From positions 1 to 64,000 of the forward strand of contig JAKQHS010000200.1 of NCBI GenBank assembly GCA_029557915.1: 64,000 bases of DNA, written 5' to 3'. Under the pieces are notes generated by a model. It did not search any database, had not been told where the DNA came from, and saw only the letters and a list, made by a program, of their open reading frames with translations. Made by a program: the position numbers and the translations under genes. Positions 44,259 to 54,500 of the stretch are shown here, one piece after another. How positions within the stretch are numbered: position 1 is the stretch's first letter; each line of letters opens with the position of its first letter. This stretch comes from Bacteroidota bacterium. Lineage in GTDB: Bacteria; Bacteroidota; Bacteroidia; Chitinophagales; Saprospiraceae.

Positions 44259-46190
44259 GTGTCCCAAACCCGTCAACTTGCCGCCATCATGTTTACCGAT
44301 ATGGTCGGATATACCGCCTTGATGGGCAGGGATGAGAAAAAAGCATTCTCATTATTACAAAAAAGCAGGGATTTGCAGAAACCGGTCATCGAGGAATACC
44401 GTGGCCGCTGGATAAAGGAACTGGGAGATGGGGTATTAGCCAGTTTTACCAATGGGGCGGATGCAGTGCAAGCTTCGATAGTCATTCAGAATAAATGTGC
44501 TGCAGCCGGGGAATTCGAACTGAGGATTGGGATCCACCAGGGCGATGTAGTGTTTGAGTCGGGGGATGTATTCGGCGACGCGGTCAATATTGCCTCCAGG
44601 ATTCAGGCTATTGCTGTTCCGGGTGGTGTCTATATTTCGGAGGCGGTCCGATTCAATTTAACAAGCCAGTATCACATCACCACGCGGTTCGTTAAAACGG
44701 AAATTTTGAAGAATGTAAAAGAACCCTTGAATATCTATGAAGTGGTATTGAATGGGGCAGAAAGTAAAAGTGACCCATCCGGGGCGAAGGACCGGACCCA
44801 AACGATTGAAAAAAGTATAGCCGTATTGCCCTTTGTCAATATGAGCAATGATCCGGAACAGGAGTATTTCGGCGATGGAATTGCGGAAGAACTCATCAAT
44901 TCCCTGGTGCATATAAAAAGCCTGAAAATTGCCGGAAGAACCTCCTCCGCCCAATTCAAGGGAAAGCAGGTTGACCTGAAGGAGATAGGCCGCAGATTGG
45001 GAGTGGCCCATGTCCTGGAAGGCAGTATTCGCAAACAGGGCAACCGGGTCCGCATAACCGCCCAGCTCATCAGTGTACAGGATGGATTTCATCTCTGGTC
45101 CGAAAAATTTGATCGGGACATTCAGGACATTTTCGCCATTCAGGATGAAATCGCACTGGCTATAACAGAACAGCTCAGGATTACCTTGCTGGATAAAGAA
45201 AGAGAAAACCTGGTTAATAACGCTACCCAGAACACGGAAGCTTATGAATTGGTTTTAAAAGGCAGATTCTATATGAATCGAAGGGGCAGCGCCATTCCGG
45301 TTGCCGTAAAATATTTTGAACAAGCCATTGCGGCCGACCCTAATTATGCATTAGCCCATTCAGGGTACTCGTGGACCAATTATTTGGTGGCTTTCTATGG
45401 ATACGCACCGGGTACGGCGGTACTCCGGAAAATGGAAGAATCTGCCGAAAAAGCCATAAAGCTGGATGGGGAGCTTGCTGAAGGCTTTTTTGCCCTGGCC
45501 AATTATTACGCCGCTTTTGTGTGGGATTGGGATAAAAGTCAAAAGGCCTACCTAAAGGCTATGCAACTCAACCCCAAATTCGCCCAGGCCTTTTCCATAT
45601 ATGGTATGGGCTATTTGTGTTGGATCAAGGGCCAGTTTGAAGAAGCGGAAAATTTATCCCGGGCCGGAATAAAGGCGGATCCGCTAAGTGCTGTTGATCA
45701 CGCTGATTTTGCCTGGACTTTATATGGATGTGGAAAATTCGAAGAAGGACTGGCTATGGCACGAATGGGAGTGGAATTGGACGGCAACTCATTCCTTTCT
45801 CACCGCCTGGTGGGTTTATGCCTTATTGAACTTAACCGGACGGAAGAAGCCATAGCGGTTTTTGAGCATTTATTGTCCATATCCCAGCGTCACCAGCATG
45901 CCCTTTGTGGTTTAATTTGGGCGCATTGCAGGAATGGCAATCTGATCCAGGCGCAGGCCGTATTTGAGGAGTTATTGCTCAGCAAGAAGCATGGATACGT
46001 GGTACCTTTTTATACCGGGGTTTCCGCGGCGCATTTGAACCGGTTGGATCTGGCATTTGAATATTTGGAACAGGCGTTTGCGGATCGCGATCCTGCCTTA
46101 ATTCAAATAAAATACAATGCGTTTGTTCCGGCATCCCTTAAGGAAGACCCCCGATTTTCCGACCTGCTTAAAAGAATCGGTTTTCCATAG
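44259..46190 (+). CDS. Class III adenylate cyclase with TolB-like domain and TPR repeats (soluble)
   Basis: The protein has 643 residues from a GTG start that keeps the cyclase N-terminus (MSQTRQLAAIMFTD) aligned with two paralogues in this window. The cyclase domain is at 1-165: metal ligands Asp14 and Asp57, ATP-selecting Lys53 and Asp103, and transition-state Asn110 and Arg114 are all present. A TolB/FlgO-like N-terminal domain (about 185-315, 'KSIAVLPFVNMS', 'GDGIAEELINSL', 'VLEGSIRKQGNRVRITAQL') and TPR repeats (about 325-640) follow. There is no membrane helix, so it is cytoplasmic. The likely product is cAMP, gated by ligand or protein binding to the C-terminal part. It is separated from the T9SS gene by 91 bp holding an inverted repeat. 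Confidence 0.88.
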   Translation: MSQTRQLAAIMFTDMVGYTALMGRDEKKAFSLLQKSRDLQKPVIEEYRGRWIKELGDGVLASFTNGADAVQASIVIQNKCAAAGEFELRIGIHQGDVVFESGDVFGDAVNIASRIQAIAVPGGVYISEAVRFNLTSQYHITTRFVKTEILKNVKEPLNIYEVVLNGAESKSDPSGAKDRTQTIEKSIAVLPFVNMSNDPEQEYFGDGIAEELINSLVHIKSLKIAGRTSSAQFKGKQVDLKEIGRRLGVAHVLEGSIRKQGNRVRITAQLISVQDGFHLWSEKFDRDIQDIFAIQDEIALAITEQLRITLLDKERENLVNNATQNTEAYELVLKGRFYMNRRGSAIPVAVKYFEQAIAADPNYALAHSGYSWTNYLVAFYGYAPGTAVLRKMEESAEKAIKLDGELAEGFFALANYYAAFVWDWDKSQKAYLKAMQLNPKFAQAFSIYGMGYLCWIKGQFEEAENLSRAGIKADPLSAVDHADFAWTLYGCGKFEEGLAMARMGVELDGNSFLSHRLVGLCLIELNRTEEAIAVFEHLLSISQRHQHALCGLIWAHCRNGNLIQAQAVFEELLLSKKHGYVVPFYTGVSAAHLNRLDLAFEYLEQAFADRDPALIQIKYNAFVPASLKEDPRFSDLLKRIGFP

Positions 46191-46203
46191 GCCCATATGC
46201 ACC

Positions 46204-47634
46204 CTACACCGTTGGCTTAATATTCTGATTTAACCTGAATAAATTATGCGGATCGTATTTATTCTTAACAGAGACCAGTCTTTCATAGTTATTTCCATAA
46301 GCCGACTTGACTAAAGTTTCCCCTTCTTCTCCAAGGCCGGAAAAGTTTACATACATTCCACCGGTTGAGTAAGGCTCCAACGATGATAAAAAGTTGCGTG
46401 AATAGGCCAATACTTCCTCAGTTTGTCCGGGATCAGCCCAGACCGCATCCACGCCGAACAAGATCGGAACCTGACGTCCGGTGAAGGCCGTTTCCTGTTC
46501 TCCCACACGCGCCATAGCGCCACCGTAATTCCAGATGGCTATCAGGATCATCGGAGCCGGGGGCTTGCAGGCCTGGGGAATAATGGCCTGAATGGTTTGT
46601 TGATCGAGCTGTCTAAGATTGCGGGATTTGAAATAATACAATTGTTGCTTTTTTGGAAAAAAACCATCAAAAGCAGATTGAAGTGCCGTCCATGGGATTG
46701 GGCCGCTGAGGTCCAGCATGGGTTTCCCTAATTCCCTCAGAGGTTGAATAATCCTGGCGCCATCTTCCAGGGAGCCACTATGGACGGCTGCAATAATCAA
46801 TGCCCGCTTTCCATGCGCTTCCGCCGGAAAACCGGGGGCAGCCGGCACGGTCCAGAACATTGCAGTGGACGACAATTCCTCCGGGGCTGTTTTCATGAAT
46901 TCATTCCAGACCGGTAAAATGGCATCTGCCTCCTCGGCCGGATACCAGGGGGCGCATAAGGTCACCATGGGCCCTACCGGATGTAACTGGTATTCAAAAG
47001 AAGTGACGATGCCAAAATTTCCACCGCCTCCCCGCACTGCCCAGAATAAGTCGGCATTGTGCATGCTGTTGGCGGTATGAAATTGGCCGTCTGCGGTGAC
47101 GATGTCAACAGAAATCAGATTGTCAATGGTCAGACCGTGTTTACGGCGCAGCCATCCCAATCCCCCTCCCAGGGTAAGGCCTGCAATCCCCGTAGTGGAA
47201 ACTACCCCTCCGGGAGTGGCTAAACCAAAAACCTGGGTCTCCCGGTCAACATCACCCCAGGTCGCTCCACCCTGAGCCCTGGCTGTACGGGTATTGGGAT
47301 CCACCCATACCCCTTTCATGAGGGAGAGGTCAATCATGATGCCTCCGTCACAGGAAGCGCTGCCGCCGACATTATGTCCGCCACCCCTTACAGCCAGCAG
47401 GATCTGATGATCTCTGGCAAAATTTACCGAAGCCATCACATCAGCCACGCCGGTACAGCGTGCGATGATGCCCGGTTTTTTATCATGCATGCCGTTCCAG
47501 AGGGTCCGGACTTCATCGTAGTCGGCATCGCCTGGAATAACCAGTCTGCCCCGGAAATTTGATTTGAACGTTTCCAAATCGGCGCCGGAGACGCTGGCCC
47601 CGCTGCCGTTGTTGATCATTTTAAGTTCATCCAT
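46204..47634 (-). CDS. FAD-binding BBE-type (berberine bridge-like) oxidoreductase
   Basis: The protein has 476 residues. The PCMH FAD-binding domain shows 'AVRGGGHNVGG', where His87 is the expected site of covalent FAD attachment, and 'GLTLGGGLGWLRRKHGLTIDNL'. A substrate domain and the short C-terminal BBE segment ('YGNNYERLVSVKNKYDPHNLFRLNQNI') follow. The second, cysteinyl FAD link of bicovalent members is not apparent. No signal peptide is seen, so it is probably cytoplasmic. Family members oxidise sugars, alcohols or secondary metabolites with O2. No biosynthetic genes lie near, so the substrate is unknown. It is convergent with the cyclase gene (13-base gap). Confidence 0.88.
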   Translation of the reverse strand: MDELKMINNGSGASVSGADLETFKSNFRGRLVIPGDADYDEVRTLWNGMHDKKPGIIARCTGVADVMASVNFARDHQILLAVRGGGHNVGGSASCDGGIMIDLSLMKGVWVDPNTRTARAQGGATWGDVDRETQVFGLATPGGVVSTTGIAGLTLGGGLGWLRRKHGLTIDNLISVDIVTADGQFHTANSMHNADLFWAVRGGGGNFGIVTSFEYQLHPVGPMVTLCAPWYPAEEADAILPVWNEFMKTAPEELSSTAMFWTVPAAPGFPAEAHGKRALIIAAVHSGSLEDGARIIQPLRELGKPMLDLSGPIPWTALQSAFDGFFPKKQQLYYFKSRNLRQLDQQTIQAIIPQACKPPAPMILIAIWNYGGAMARVGEQETAFTGRQVPILFGVDAVWADPGQTEEVLAYSRNFLSSLEPYSTGGMYVNFSGLGEEGETLVKSAYGNNYERLVSVKNKYDPHNLFRLNQNIKPTV

Positions 47635-47953
47635 GGTTTATTGGGTTTAAAAAATACAGATCATCCAATTTAAGCATATTCTTTAGCTTTTTATTATCGT
47701 GCAGGATAAGAAAAGGAATAGGGTTGGCGGGTAATGCGTACCGGATGGTAGTCCTGAAGAATAGGCTGGCGCCCGGAGTGAATAATATCAAAAAAATATT
47801 TATAAATTATATGGAAATTAGAAGGGCCGTTTTTCATGCAGATTGGGTGGGTAGAGTAGGCGCATATGAATGAAGCCTATAAGCGGTCCTGGCGATGTGA
47901 GCGTACAGCCATCACTTTGAATTTTTGTCATGCAAAATCAAACTTCGAATACG
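47635..47953. other. 319-bp intergenic region between divergent genes, AT-rich centre
   Basis: This region separates the BBE oxidoreductase (minus) from the DsrE-like gene (plus). It is AT-rich at about 47785-47820 (AAAAAAATATTTATAAATTATATGG), where a promoter may lie. A 60-codon open frame starting at 47866 overlaps the DsrE gene in another frame and is not convincing as a gene. Confidence 0.45.
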
Positions 47954-48391
47954 ATGAAAATCTCTTGTTTAAAATTTATGTTCTGCCTGCTCATTTTTTC
48001 GGCGCGGATGAACGCACAGCAGACCTTCCAGTCGATGGAAAACAATAAACATAAAATTGTGATCCAGTTCAACGAGGCGGACTCCATCTCCCAGCAGCGC
48101 GTAACCCTCCAGGCTGCGCACATCAAGGACGATCTGCCCGGCGCGGAGGTTGAAGTGGTCTGCCTCAGCGGAGGGATCGACTTGCTGATCACGGCCTATT
48201 CAAAAGCGAAAGACGCAGTTGCGGAACTGACAAAAAAGGGAGTCGTATTCGCAGCTTGTAACCATTCGATGAATTCGAGAATGGTCACCAAAACAGATCT
48301 CCTCAAAGAAGCGGTGGTAGTGCCATCTGCCGTCATTGAACTTGCCTTAAAACAAGAGCAGGGATGGGTTTATTTCAAAGGGGGGAGATAA
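47954..48391 (+). CDS. Exported DsrE-family-like protein
   Basis: The ATG at 47954 is preferred over 47930, giving 145 residues with the signal peptide (MKISCLKFMFCLLIFSARMNAQ) at the N-terminus. The mature domain ('KIVIQFNEADSISQQRVTLQAAHIKDDLPGAEVEVVCLSGGIDLLI', 'LTKKGVVFAACNHSMNS') matches the DsrE/DsrF-like fold of sulfur-relay proteins, including a Cys in 'VVFAACNHS' at the conserved cysteine position. Export is common for DsrE-like proteins of Bacteroidota, where the role is not known. It is monocistronic, with 362 bases to the next gene. Confidence 0.75.
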   Translation: MKISCLKFMFCLLIFSARMNAQQTFQSMENNKHKIVIQFNEADSISQQRVTLQAAHIKDDLPGAEVEVVCLSGGIDLLITAYSKAKDAVAELTKKGVVFAACNHSMNSRMVTKTDLLKEAVVVPSAVIELALKQEQGWVYFKGGR

Positions 48392-48753
48392 TAGAAAGGT
48401 TGGTGCTGCGATTTTGAGAGGAGCGAGAGAAGAGAAATTCCGGGATATTCAGTGCCCAAGACCTGAGAATAAGTCCAAAGGATCCTCGGCTCCATTTTCA
48501 CAAAATTCCACCGTTTTCATAATTTCCCTGTCTGCTGTCAGGACGCTTCCGAGGTTTCGTTTTGGAAACATAAGATCTGCTGTCTCTGCCAGGATCTCGG
48601 AACCAGGGGAGTCAAGCACCTGGGAATGATGATGAAGAAACCCCTGTTATTTTGCAGTCTTGATTAAAAAGCTTTTAAATTCTGCCCCCCCGGGGCGGGG
48701 CTTATTTTGCAGGATGGAGAAAACGGCTTAATTTATTTGCCGTTTCTGAAGCC
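48392..48753. other. 362-bp intergenic region with GC-rich hairpin and palindromes
   Basis: No convincing gene; a 71-codon open frame at 48414-48629 has no start context or family features. Near its end lie an AAAAGCTTTT palindrome (48667-48676), a G/C block (CCCCCCCGGGGCGGGG, about 48684-48699) that can fold and is followed by TTATTTTG, and the inverted repeat described separately. These may be a terminator and the promoter region of the next cyclase gene. Confidence 0.45.
48721..48745 (+). promoter_or_regulatory. 7-bp inverted repeat AAACGGC-11-GCCGTTT upstream of a cyclase gene
   Basis: The perfect arms flank TTAATTTATTT and end eight bases before the ATG. Its position parallels the inverted repeat before the paralogous cyclase at 44259, though the arm sequence differs. 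Operator or 5' hairpin; function not known. Confidence 0.35.
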
Positions 48754-50826
48754 ATGTCACAAACCCACCGCCTGGCGGCCATCATGTTTACCGATATCGT
48801 CGGTTACACCGCTTTGATGGGGCAGGATGAAAGGAAGGCCTTTGAATTTTTGAAAAAAAACAGGGAAATCCATCAAGAAATTATCGGGGAGTACCAGGGC
48901 CGTTGGATTAAAGAGCTCGGGGACGGGATCATGGCCAGTTTCGAATCTGCCAGGAACGCGACCCTCGCCGCCATTAAAATCCAGGAAGCCTGCCGGGCAG
49001 CCGGTCTATATCAACTGCGCATCGGCATTCACCTGGCCGATGTGGTGTTTGAAAACGAGGATGTATTCGGTGATGGCGTCAACCTAGCCGCCCGGATCCA
49101 GGCCATGGCGCCGGTCGGAGGCATCTGGGTTTCCGAATCCGTGCACCAAAATTTGGTCAATAAAAGGGACATCCGGTCGGAGTTTGTAAAAACCGTGGAA
49201 CTTAAAAATGTACGGGAACCCGTCAAAGTCTACCGGATTTTGTTGGAGGGGGATCCCATAAAAAGCCCGGTGGTCAGGAATTCCCCTCAGGGCAGTAAAC
49301 AAAAAAAATACCCGTGGTCGGGAAGAAAGGTTTTGATCTACCTGTTGCCGGCCCTTGCCGCAGGGTTTGCTTTGATTTATTTCAATTTAAAAAATACACG
49401 CGATCAGTCAGCCCATTCCTCGGATCCAGGGGCAGCCGTTGATCCTTCCATTGCGGTCCTTCCCTTCACGGACATGAGCCCGGACCAGGACCAGGCCTAC
49501 CTGGGTGACGGGCTCGCGGAAGAAATCATCACGGTCCTCTCAGGAATTAATAATCTGAGGGTGATTGGAAGGACCTCGTCATTTCAATTCAAAGGGGAAC
49601 AAATGGACCTGAGGGAAATCGGAAAAAGATTGAATGCGGGGACCATCCTGGAGGGCAGCGTTCAGAAATCCGGGGACCGGATCCGGATTACGGCCCAGTT
49701 GATCCGGACCAGCGATCATAGCCATTTGTGGTCCCAGCGTTTTGACCGGGAGATGACCGATATTTTTAAAATCCAGGATGAAATAGCCGCCCATATTGCC
49801 GGGCGCTTAAAGTTGACTTTAAATCTTCCAGGGAATAACCTTCCTGCGAACCAGGTCACCAGCCCGGAGGCCTATACCCTTTACCTGAAAGGCCTCCATG
49901 CTTATAATGCCCAGCAATACGAACAAAGCATCGCGTACAACCAGGAGGCATTGCAGTTGGATTCAAACTATGCCGCATCTTACGCGTACATCGCGCTGGC
50001 CAAGGCCTGGATCATCAATAAACAGCGGGACTTTCAAAACAAGGCTGCCCTGGCCGATGCCCAAAATTATGCTTATAAGTCCATTGCCCTTTTTCCCGGG
50101 CTTGCCGAAGGATATTCCGCCCTGGCCCTGTTGGCATGGTCCATCGAACGGGACTTTCCGGCAGCCAGGGAGTTCTTTGAAAAATCCCTTCAACTCAACC
50201 CCAATGATGCCTTGATTTTGAACCGCTACGGATACTTTTTACTCTGGATGGCTGATTTTGATAAAGCTTCCGCCCTCGCTTCAAAGGCCATGGAGCTGGA
50301 TCCGGTGGATTACAACAGTTATTTCATTTTAATCCGGGTAAACCAGGCAACCGGTCGCCTGGACAAGGCCGCCCAATTGATAAGAGAAGGAAATGGACTT
50401 TTCCCGGACCGGCAGAACCTGGCTTTTTTTGAAGTGAATAATGCCGATCTTTCCGGGGATTATACAAGGGTCATCCTCCTCTGTGATTCCATCCTCATTC
50501 ATAAAAAAAGCCTGACCCCCGAATTTCTGGCCAAACTTTGTATAGCACAGTTCAAAACCCGTCGGTTCAGGGAAAGTGAAGCCATCCTGGCGCAGTTAAA
50601 AACCTTAGCGGCGGAGGGGGCCGAAGACGCCGGTTTTTCCTTAGCCACAGTTTACGCTTCCAGAAATGTACCGGATTCCTGTTTTTATTGGTTAAACCGG
50701 TCGCTCGAGCGACTGGAAACACCCCTGAGGACTTTAAAAATTGACCGGGTTTTCGATCCTTTCAGAAAACACCCGCAATTTGAAAACATATACCGGCAAT
50801 ACGGTTTTGACAGGTATCCTCAATAA
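48754..50826 (+). CDS. Class III adenylate cyclase with transmembrane helix, TolB-like domain and TPR repeats
   Basis: The protein has 690 residues. The cyclase domain (1-165) is a gap-free paralogue of the one at 44259: Asp14, Lys53, Asp57, Asp103, Asn110 and Arg114 are all in place. A single membrane helix is at about 193-210 ('VLIYLLPALAAGFALIYF'). Then come a TolB/FlgO-like domain (about 232-355, 'SIAVLPFTDMSPDQDQAYLGDGLAEEI') and TPRs (about 370-690). The helix places the TolB-TPR part in the periplasm, unlike its soluble paralogue, so the pair could read cytoplasmic and external signals with the same output. The predicted product is cAMP. Its stop is two bases from the stop of the convergent RNA-ligase-like gene. 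Confidence 0.88.
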   Translation: MSQTHRLAAIMFTDIVGYTALMGQDERKAFEFLKKNREIHQEIIGEYQGRWIKELGDGIMASFESARNATLAAIKIQEACRAAGLYQLRIGIHLADVVFENEDVFGDGVNLAARIQAMAPVGGIWVSESVHQNLVNKRDIRSEFVKTVELKNVREPVKVYRILLEGDPIKSPVVRNSPQGSKQKKYPWSGRKVLIYLLPALAAGFALIYFNLKNTRDQSAHSSDPGAAVDPSIAVLPFTDMSPDQDQAYLGDGLAEEIITVLSGINNLRVIGRTSSFQFKGEQMDLREIGKRLNAGTILEGSVQKSGDRIRITAQLIRTSDHSHLWSQRFDREMTDIFKIQDEIAAHIAGRLKLTLNLPGNNLPANQVTSPEAYTLYLKGLHAYNAQQYEQSIAYNQEALQLDSNYAASYAYIALAKAWIINKQRDFQNKAALADAQNYAYKSIALFPGLAEGYSALALLAWSIERDFPAAREFFEKSLQLNPNDALILNRYGYFLLWMADFDKASALASKAMELDPVDYNSYFILIRVNQATGRLDKAAQLIREGNGLFPDRQNLAFFEVNNADLSGDYTRVILLCDSILIHKKSLTPEFLAKLCIAQFKTRRFRESEAILAQLKTLAAEGAEDAGFSLATVYASRNVPDSCFYWLNRSLERLETPLRTLKIDRVFDPFRKHPQFENIYRQYGFDRYPQ

Positions 50827-50828
50827 AC

Positions 50829-51425
50829 TCATTCGATTTTTTTTTCCGCGATCACCTGCCAGGCGACCCCATCGTGTCTTAAAAGGGAAATTTTATCCGC
50901 ATGGAATTGATCTTCGAATTCGCCGGTGGCAAAGTATTCAAGGGCCCGGTGAAAGGCCGACCTACGCCGGCCGGCCTGGGCGAGGGTAATGTGGGGATGG
51001 TACACCCGGACATCGGGAACCACCGCCCCGCCCAGGATGGAAATAAAATGTGATTCCAGTTTTGTTTTTAATTCCAGGAGGGAAGGGTCTTCGACCACCC
51101 GGATATAGAGAACCCGGCCGTCAAAATGGGAGAAGTTCTGGAGGCGGATCTGCGGAATGCCGGAAGGGTATTGGAAAACATCGAGGGCATGGAAGACCAG
51201 CGGTTCATTGCGTGGTTCAATCCAAAAGGGGGGGATCAGGGTAAGGTGAGGGGGGGAATTCATGGGCACCCTGCAATGGTATTCTTCCTTCACCCGGGAT
51301 TTTAGCCGGTTAATTCTGTCCTGAAGCGGCGAAGGGCAGACCAATGCGACGAAATATCTGATCGGTTTTTCATCGCTCTTGGACTGAATTTCCATGCCGG
51401 CATTTCCCATAAATCCGGGATCCAT
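50829..51425 (-). CDS. 2'-5' RNA ligase/2H phosphoesterase family protein
   Basis: The protein has 198 residues; starts at 51425 or 51395 are both possible. The two HxT motifs of the 2H phosphoesterase superfamily are 'PPHLTLIPPF' and 'YHPHITLAQAG', about 90 residues apart as expected. The core begins at 'IRYFVALVCP'. Family members (ThpR/LigT-type) hydrolyse or form 2',3'-cyclic or 2'-5' phosphodiester bonds in RNA or nucleotides. In a window rich in cyclic-nucleotide enzymes, a 2H phosphodiesterase acting on small nucleotides is an interesting thought, but this is speculation. The protein is cytoplasmic. It is transcribed away from the hybrid kinase gene, 139 bp upstream. Confidence 0.82.
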   Translation of the reverse strand: MDPGFMGNAGMEIQSKSDEKPIRYFVALVCPSPLQDRINRLKSRVKEEYHCRVPMNSPPHLTLIPPFWIEPRNEPLVFHALDVFQYPSGIPQIRLQNFSHFDGRVLYIRVVEDPSLLELKTKLESHFISILGGAVVPDVRVYHPHITLAQAGRRRSAFHRALEYFATGEFEDQFHADKISLLRHDGVAWQVIAEKKIE

Positions 51426-51564
51426 CCTGCAATTTATACCCGGTTCGGTTTCTCTGGAAAATATTGCTACATTTAAGTAAGGATTTTATATCATTGTTTA
51501 ATGAGGTCGCTTCAAAAATTCTTCCTCAGCATTTTGACCGTAAAGTCTTGGTAACAAATATGAT

Positions 51565-54500
51565 ATGAAGCTAAAAAGACCTTGCTCCACTCGGTTTTTG
51601 TTTTTATTGTTCCCGGTTGCCTTTTGTTGGACCGGAATATTTTCCCGGGTTTTTTCCCAGGAACATTCCGTGAAGGGGCTGCCTTTCATTACCAATTACC
51701 GCTACCAGGATTATAATGCCGATGGCGTCAATTGGTGGGCTGAGGAAGATGACCAGGGGGTGATGTATTTTGCAAATGCCCTTGGGATACTGATCTACGA
51801 CGGCCAACATTGGGACCTGGTGAAGCCTCCGGGGGCGCCGGAGACCAGGAGTTTGGTCAAATCGAAGGATGGAACCATTTACGTGGGAACCAATGGGGAT
51901 CTGGGATACCTGGCCCGGGGAAAGAAAGGTCAGCTTGAATTTATATCGCTTAAAGAAAAATTGCCCGGACCACACCGGCAATTTGCCGAAGTCTGGGAAA
52001 CTCAGATATTCAGGGATGAAGTCTATTTCCGTACCAATAACAAGATTTTTGTTTGGAACGGGAGCGCTTTCCGGGTTCTCGAAAGCAAGGAGGGCTTCCA
52101 TGTGGGGGCCGAAGTCAAGGGCCGGTATTTTGTGAGGATCTGGACCCGCGGCCTGACTGAATTGCGACAGGACAGTTTTCATTTGGTGCCGAACGGTGAA
52201 AAATTTGCCAATGAACGGATTTATGTCATGTTGCCTTACGATGACCAGCGTCTGCTTATTGGGTCCCGCACGCAAGGTATGTTTATCTACGATGGTAAGG
52301 ACTTCACCCCTTTCAAAACGGAAGCGGATCCCTTTATTGTAAATACCAGCCTGTATGGAGGCCGTATCCTGAGCAATGGCCTGATCGCCCTGAATACTTT
52401 CAACGACGGTATGGTGATCATTGACAAACAGGGTAAACTCATCCAGCGGATCGACAAATCGGTGGGGCTGCAGGACAATTCGGTGGACCAGGTATTTGAA
52501 GACAGCCGGGGTATCCTATGGATGCCCTTGTTTAATGGAATCGCCAAATTTGACCTTAGGTCCTCCCTGACTTTTTACAACGAAGCGCTGGGTTTGCCCG
52601 CCAAAACCGTTTTCAGTGTGGGGACCCATCAGGATCAAATCTATGCGGGCACCAACAACGGTATTTATAAGTTAAATCCGGTAACCAATCGTTTTGAAAA
52701 GGTTGAGGGTTCCAGCGGCCAGACGGGAAATTTTTTAGTAAATGGAAAAGATCTGCTGGTCAGCGGCGCGGAGAGGGGTTTGATTAAATTGGAAGGAAAC
52801 AAGGGCATTGCCGTCATACCCGGTATTAATTATGATTTCCACCTCAGGTCCATACTCAGATCGAAGCTCGATACCACAGTGTTAATCTGTGCCTTGCGGA
52901 GCGGACTGGCTATTGTAAGATATTCGCCTTTGACCGGAGGATATGCGGTGGAGTCCTTCGCACCCATTTTAAATCTCGGCATCGGCCTGATCAGCGAAAC
53001 GCCTGATGGTAATTTATGGCTGAGTGGTGAGGGTATCGGGGAAGTAAAACTGGTCAAGCCCGACCGGAGCAGCGGTAAATGGCTGCTCAACGAAAATGCC
53101 GTGGAGGTCTTTGACTCCAGGCAAGGCCTGCCCCGCAAAAACATAACCATCCTGGAGTATGAAGGCAGCGTGTATTTTGCTGCCGAAGCGGATTCAGTTT
53201 TTGTATTTGATGAAGGCCTGAAGCGGTTCATCCGCGATACGGGAGTGATCCTAAATAAACAATTTGTATATAACGCCGACTACACGCTTTTAGGCATAAC
53301 CGATCCACGGGGACGGATCTGGGCCAATTTTGGCCGGGGCGTTTTTGTCGCAATTCCCGCAGCCGGAGGAAAGCATAAAATCGTCAATGCCCCGTTTAAG
53401 GAACTGAAGAGAAACTATCCCATCTGGGACATCGCCCTTTCGGCAGGAAGCAAGGGGGAAGTAGTTGCCTGGATGAGCGGCAGGGAGGGGATCATCCGCT
53501 ACGATGGGAACCTGGATGAATCGGTTCAGGATCCGTTTTCCTGCATTCTTCGCGGGATCACCTTGAATGAGGATTCGGTCTATTATGCCGGTTTCGGCCC
53601 GCCCTCCGGAAAGGCCTTATTTGACAAAGGTTGGAACACGATCCGGTTTGATTATGCGGCCCCGTTTTTTAAACTGGAAAATGAAACCCGGTTTTCCAGC
53701 ATCCTGGAAGGCCGGGATAAACACTGGAGTGACTGGGATCTGCAGAATTCCAGGGAATTCGGAAATCTTGCGGCCGGTGACTATACCTTCAGGGTAAAGG
53801 CGAAAAACATTTATGACACGGAAAGCAGCGAAGCCACCTTTCCCTTTACCGTTTTACCGCCCTGGTATTCCACCTGGTGGGCTTATTTGGCATACCTCCT
53901 GCTGGCCGGGGCCCTGGTATATGCCATTGTCCGATGGAGAACCAGGCAATTGCAGGAGAAACACCGGGAACTGGAACTCATGGTGAATGAGCGCACCGCC
54001 GAACTGAAACAGCGGGTGGATGAACTGGCGGTGATCAACAGTGTGCAGGATGGCCTGGCGAGGGAACTGGATATCCAGGGAATTTATGATCTGGTCGGCG
54101 ACCGCCTGTGTACTTTATTTCCCGATTCTCAAACCCTGGTCATCCGGACCTTTGATCATGAGAAGGGGCTTGAACATTGGCATTATGCCAAGGAAAAGGG
54201 GGTCCGGCAAATCGTGGATCCCAGGCCCCTGAACTGGAACAGCCGCCAACTGATCCAGACAAAAAAACCTCTTGACATACAGGAACATTATGTCGAAACC
54301 GCAAAAAAATACGGGGGTACCGGGGTGACCGCGGGACAAGCGCCCAAGTCCGCCGTTTTTGTGCCGATGATGTTAGGGGAGGTGGTCAAAGGATCGATCA
54401 GTCTCCAAAATGTGGACCGGGAACATGCCTTTAACGAATCCGATTTGAGACTTTTGACTACCCTGACCAACAGCATGAGCGTGGCGCTGGAAAATGCCCG

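Noticed and set aside
47866-48048. 60-codon open frame overlapping the DsrE-like gene
   Set aside because: It overlaps the signal-peptide region of a credible gene in another frame and has no family features.
48414-48629. 71-codon open frame between the DsrE-like gene and a cyclase gene
   Set aside because: No recognisable domain, composition unlike neighbours, no promoter or conserved start context.
46204-50826. Secondary-metabolite cluster around the BBE oxidoreductase
   Set aside because: Neighbours are cyclases and a DsrE-like protein; no synthase, ligase, methyltransferase or exporter genes accompany it.
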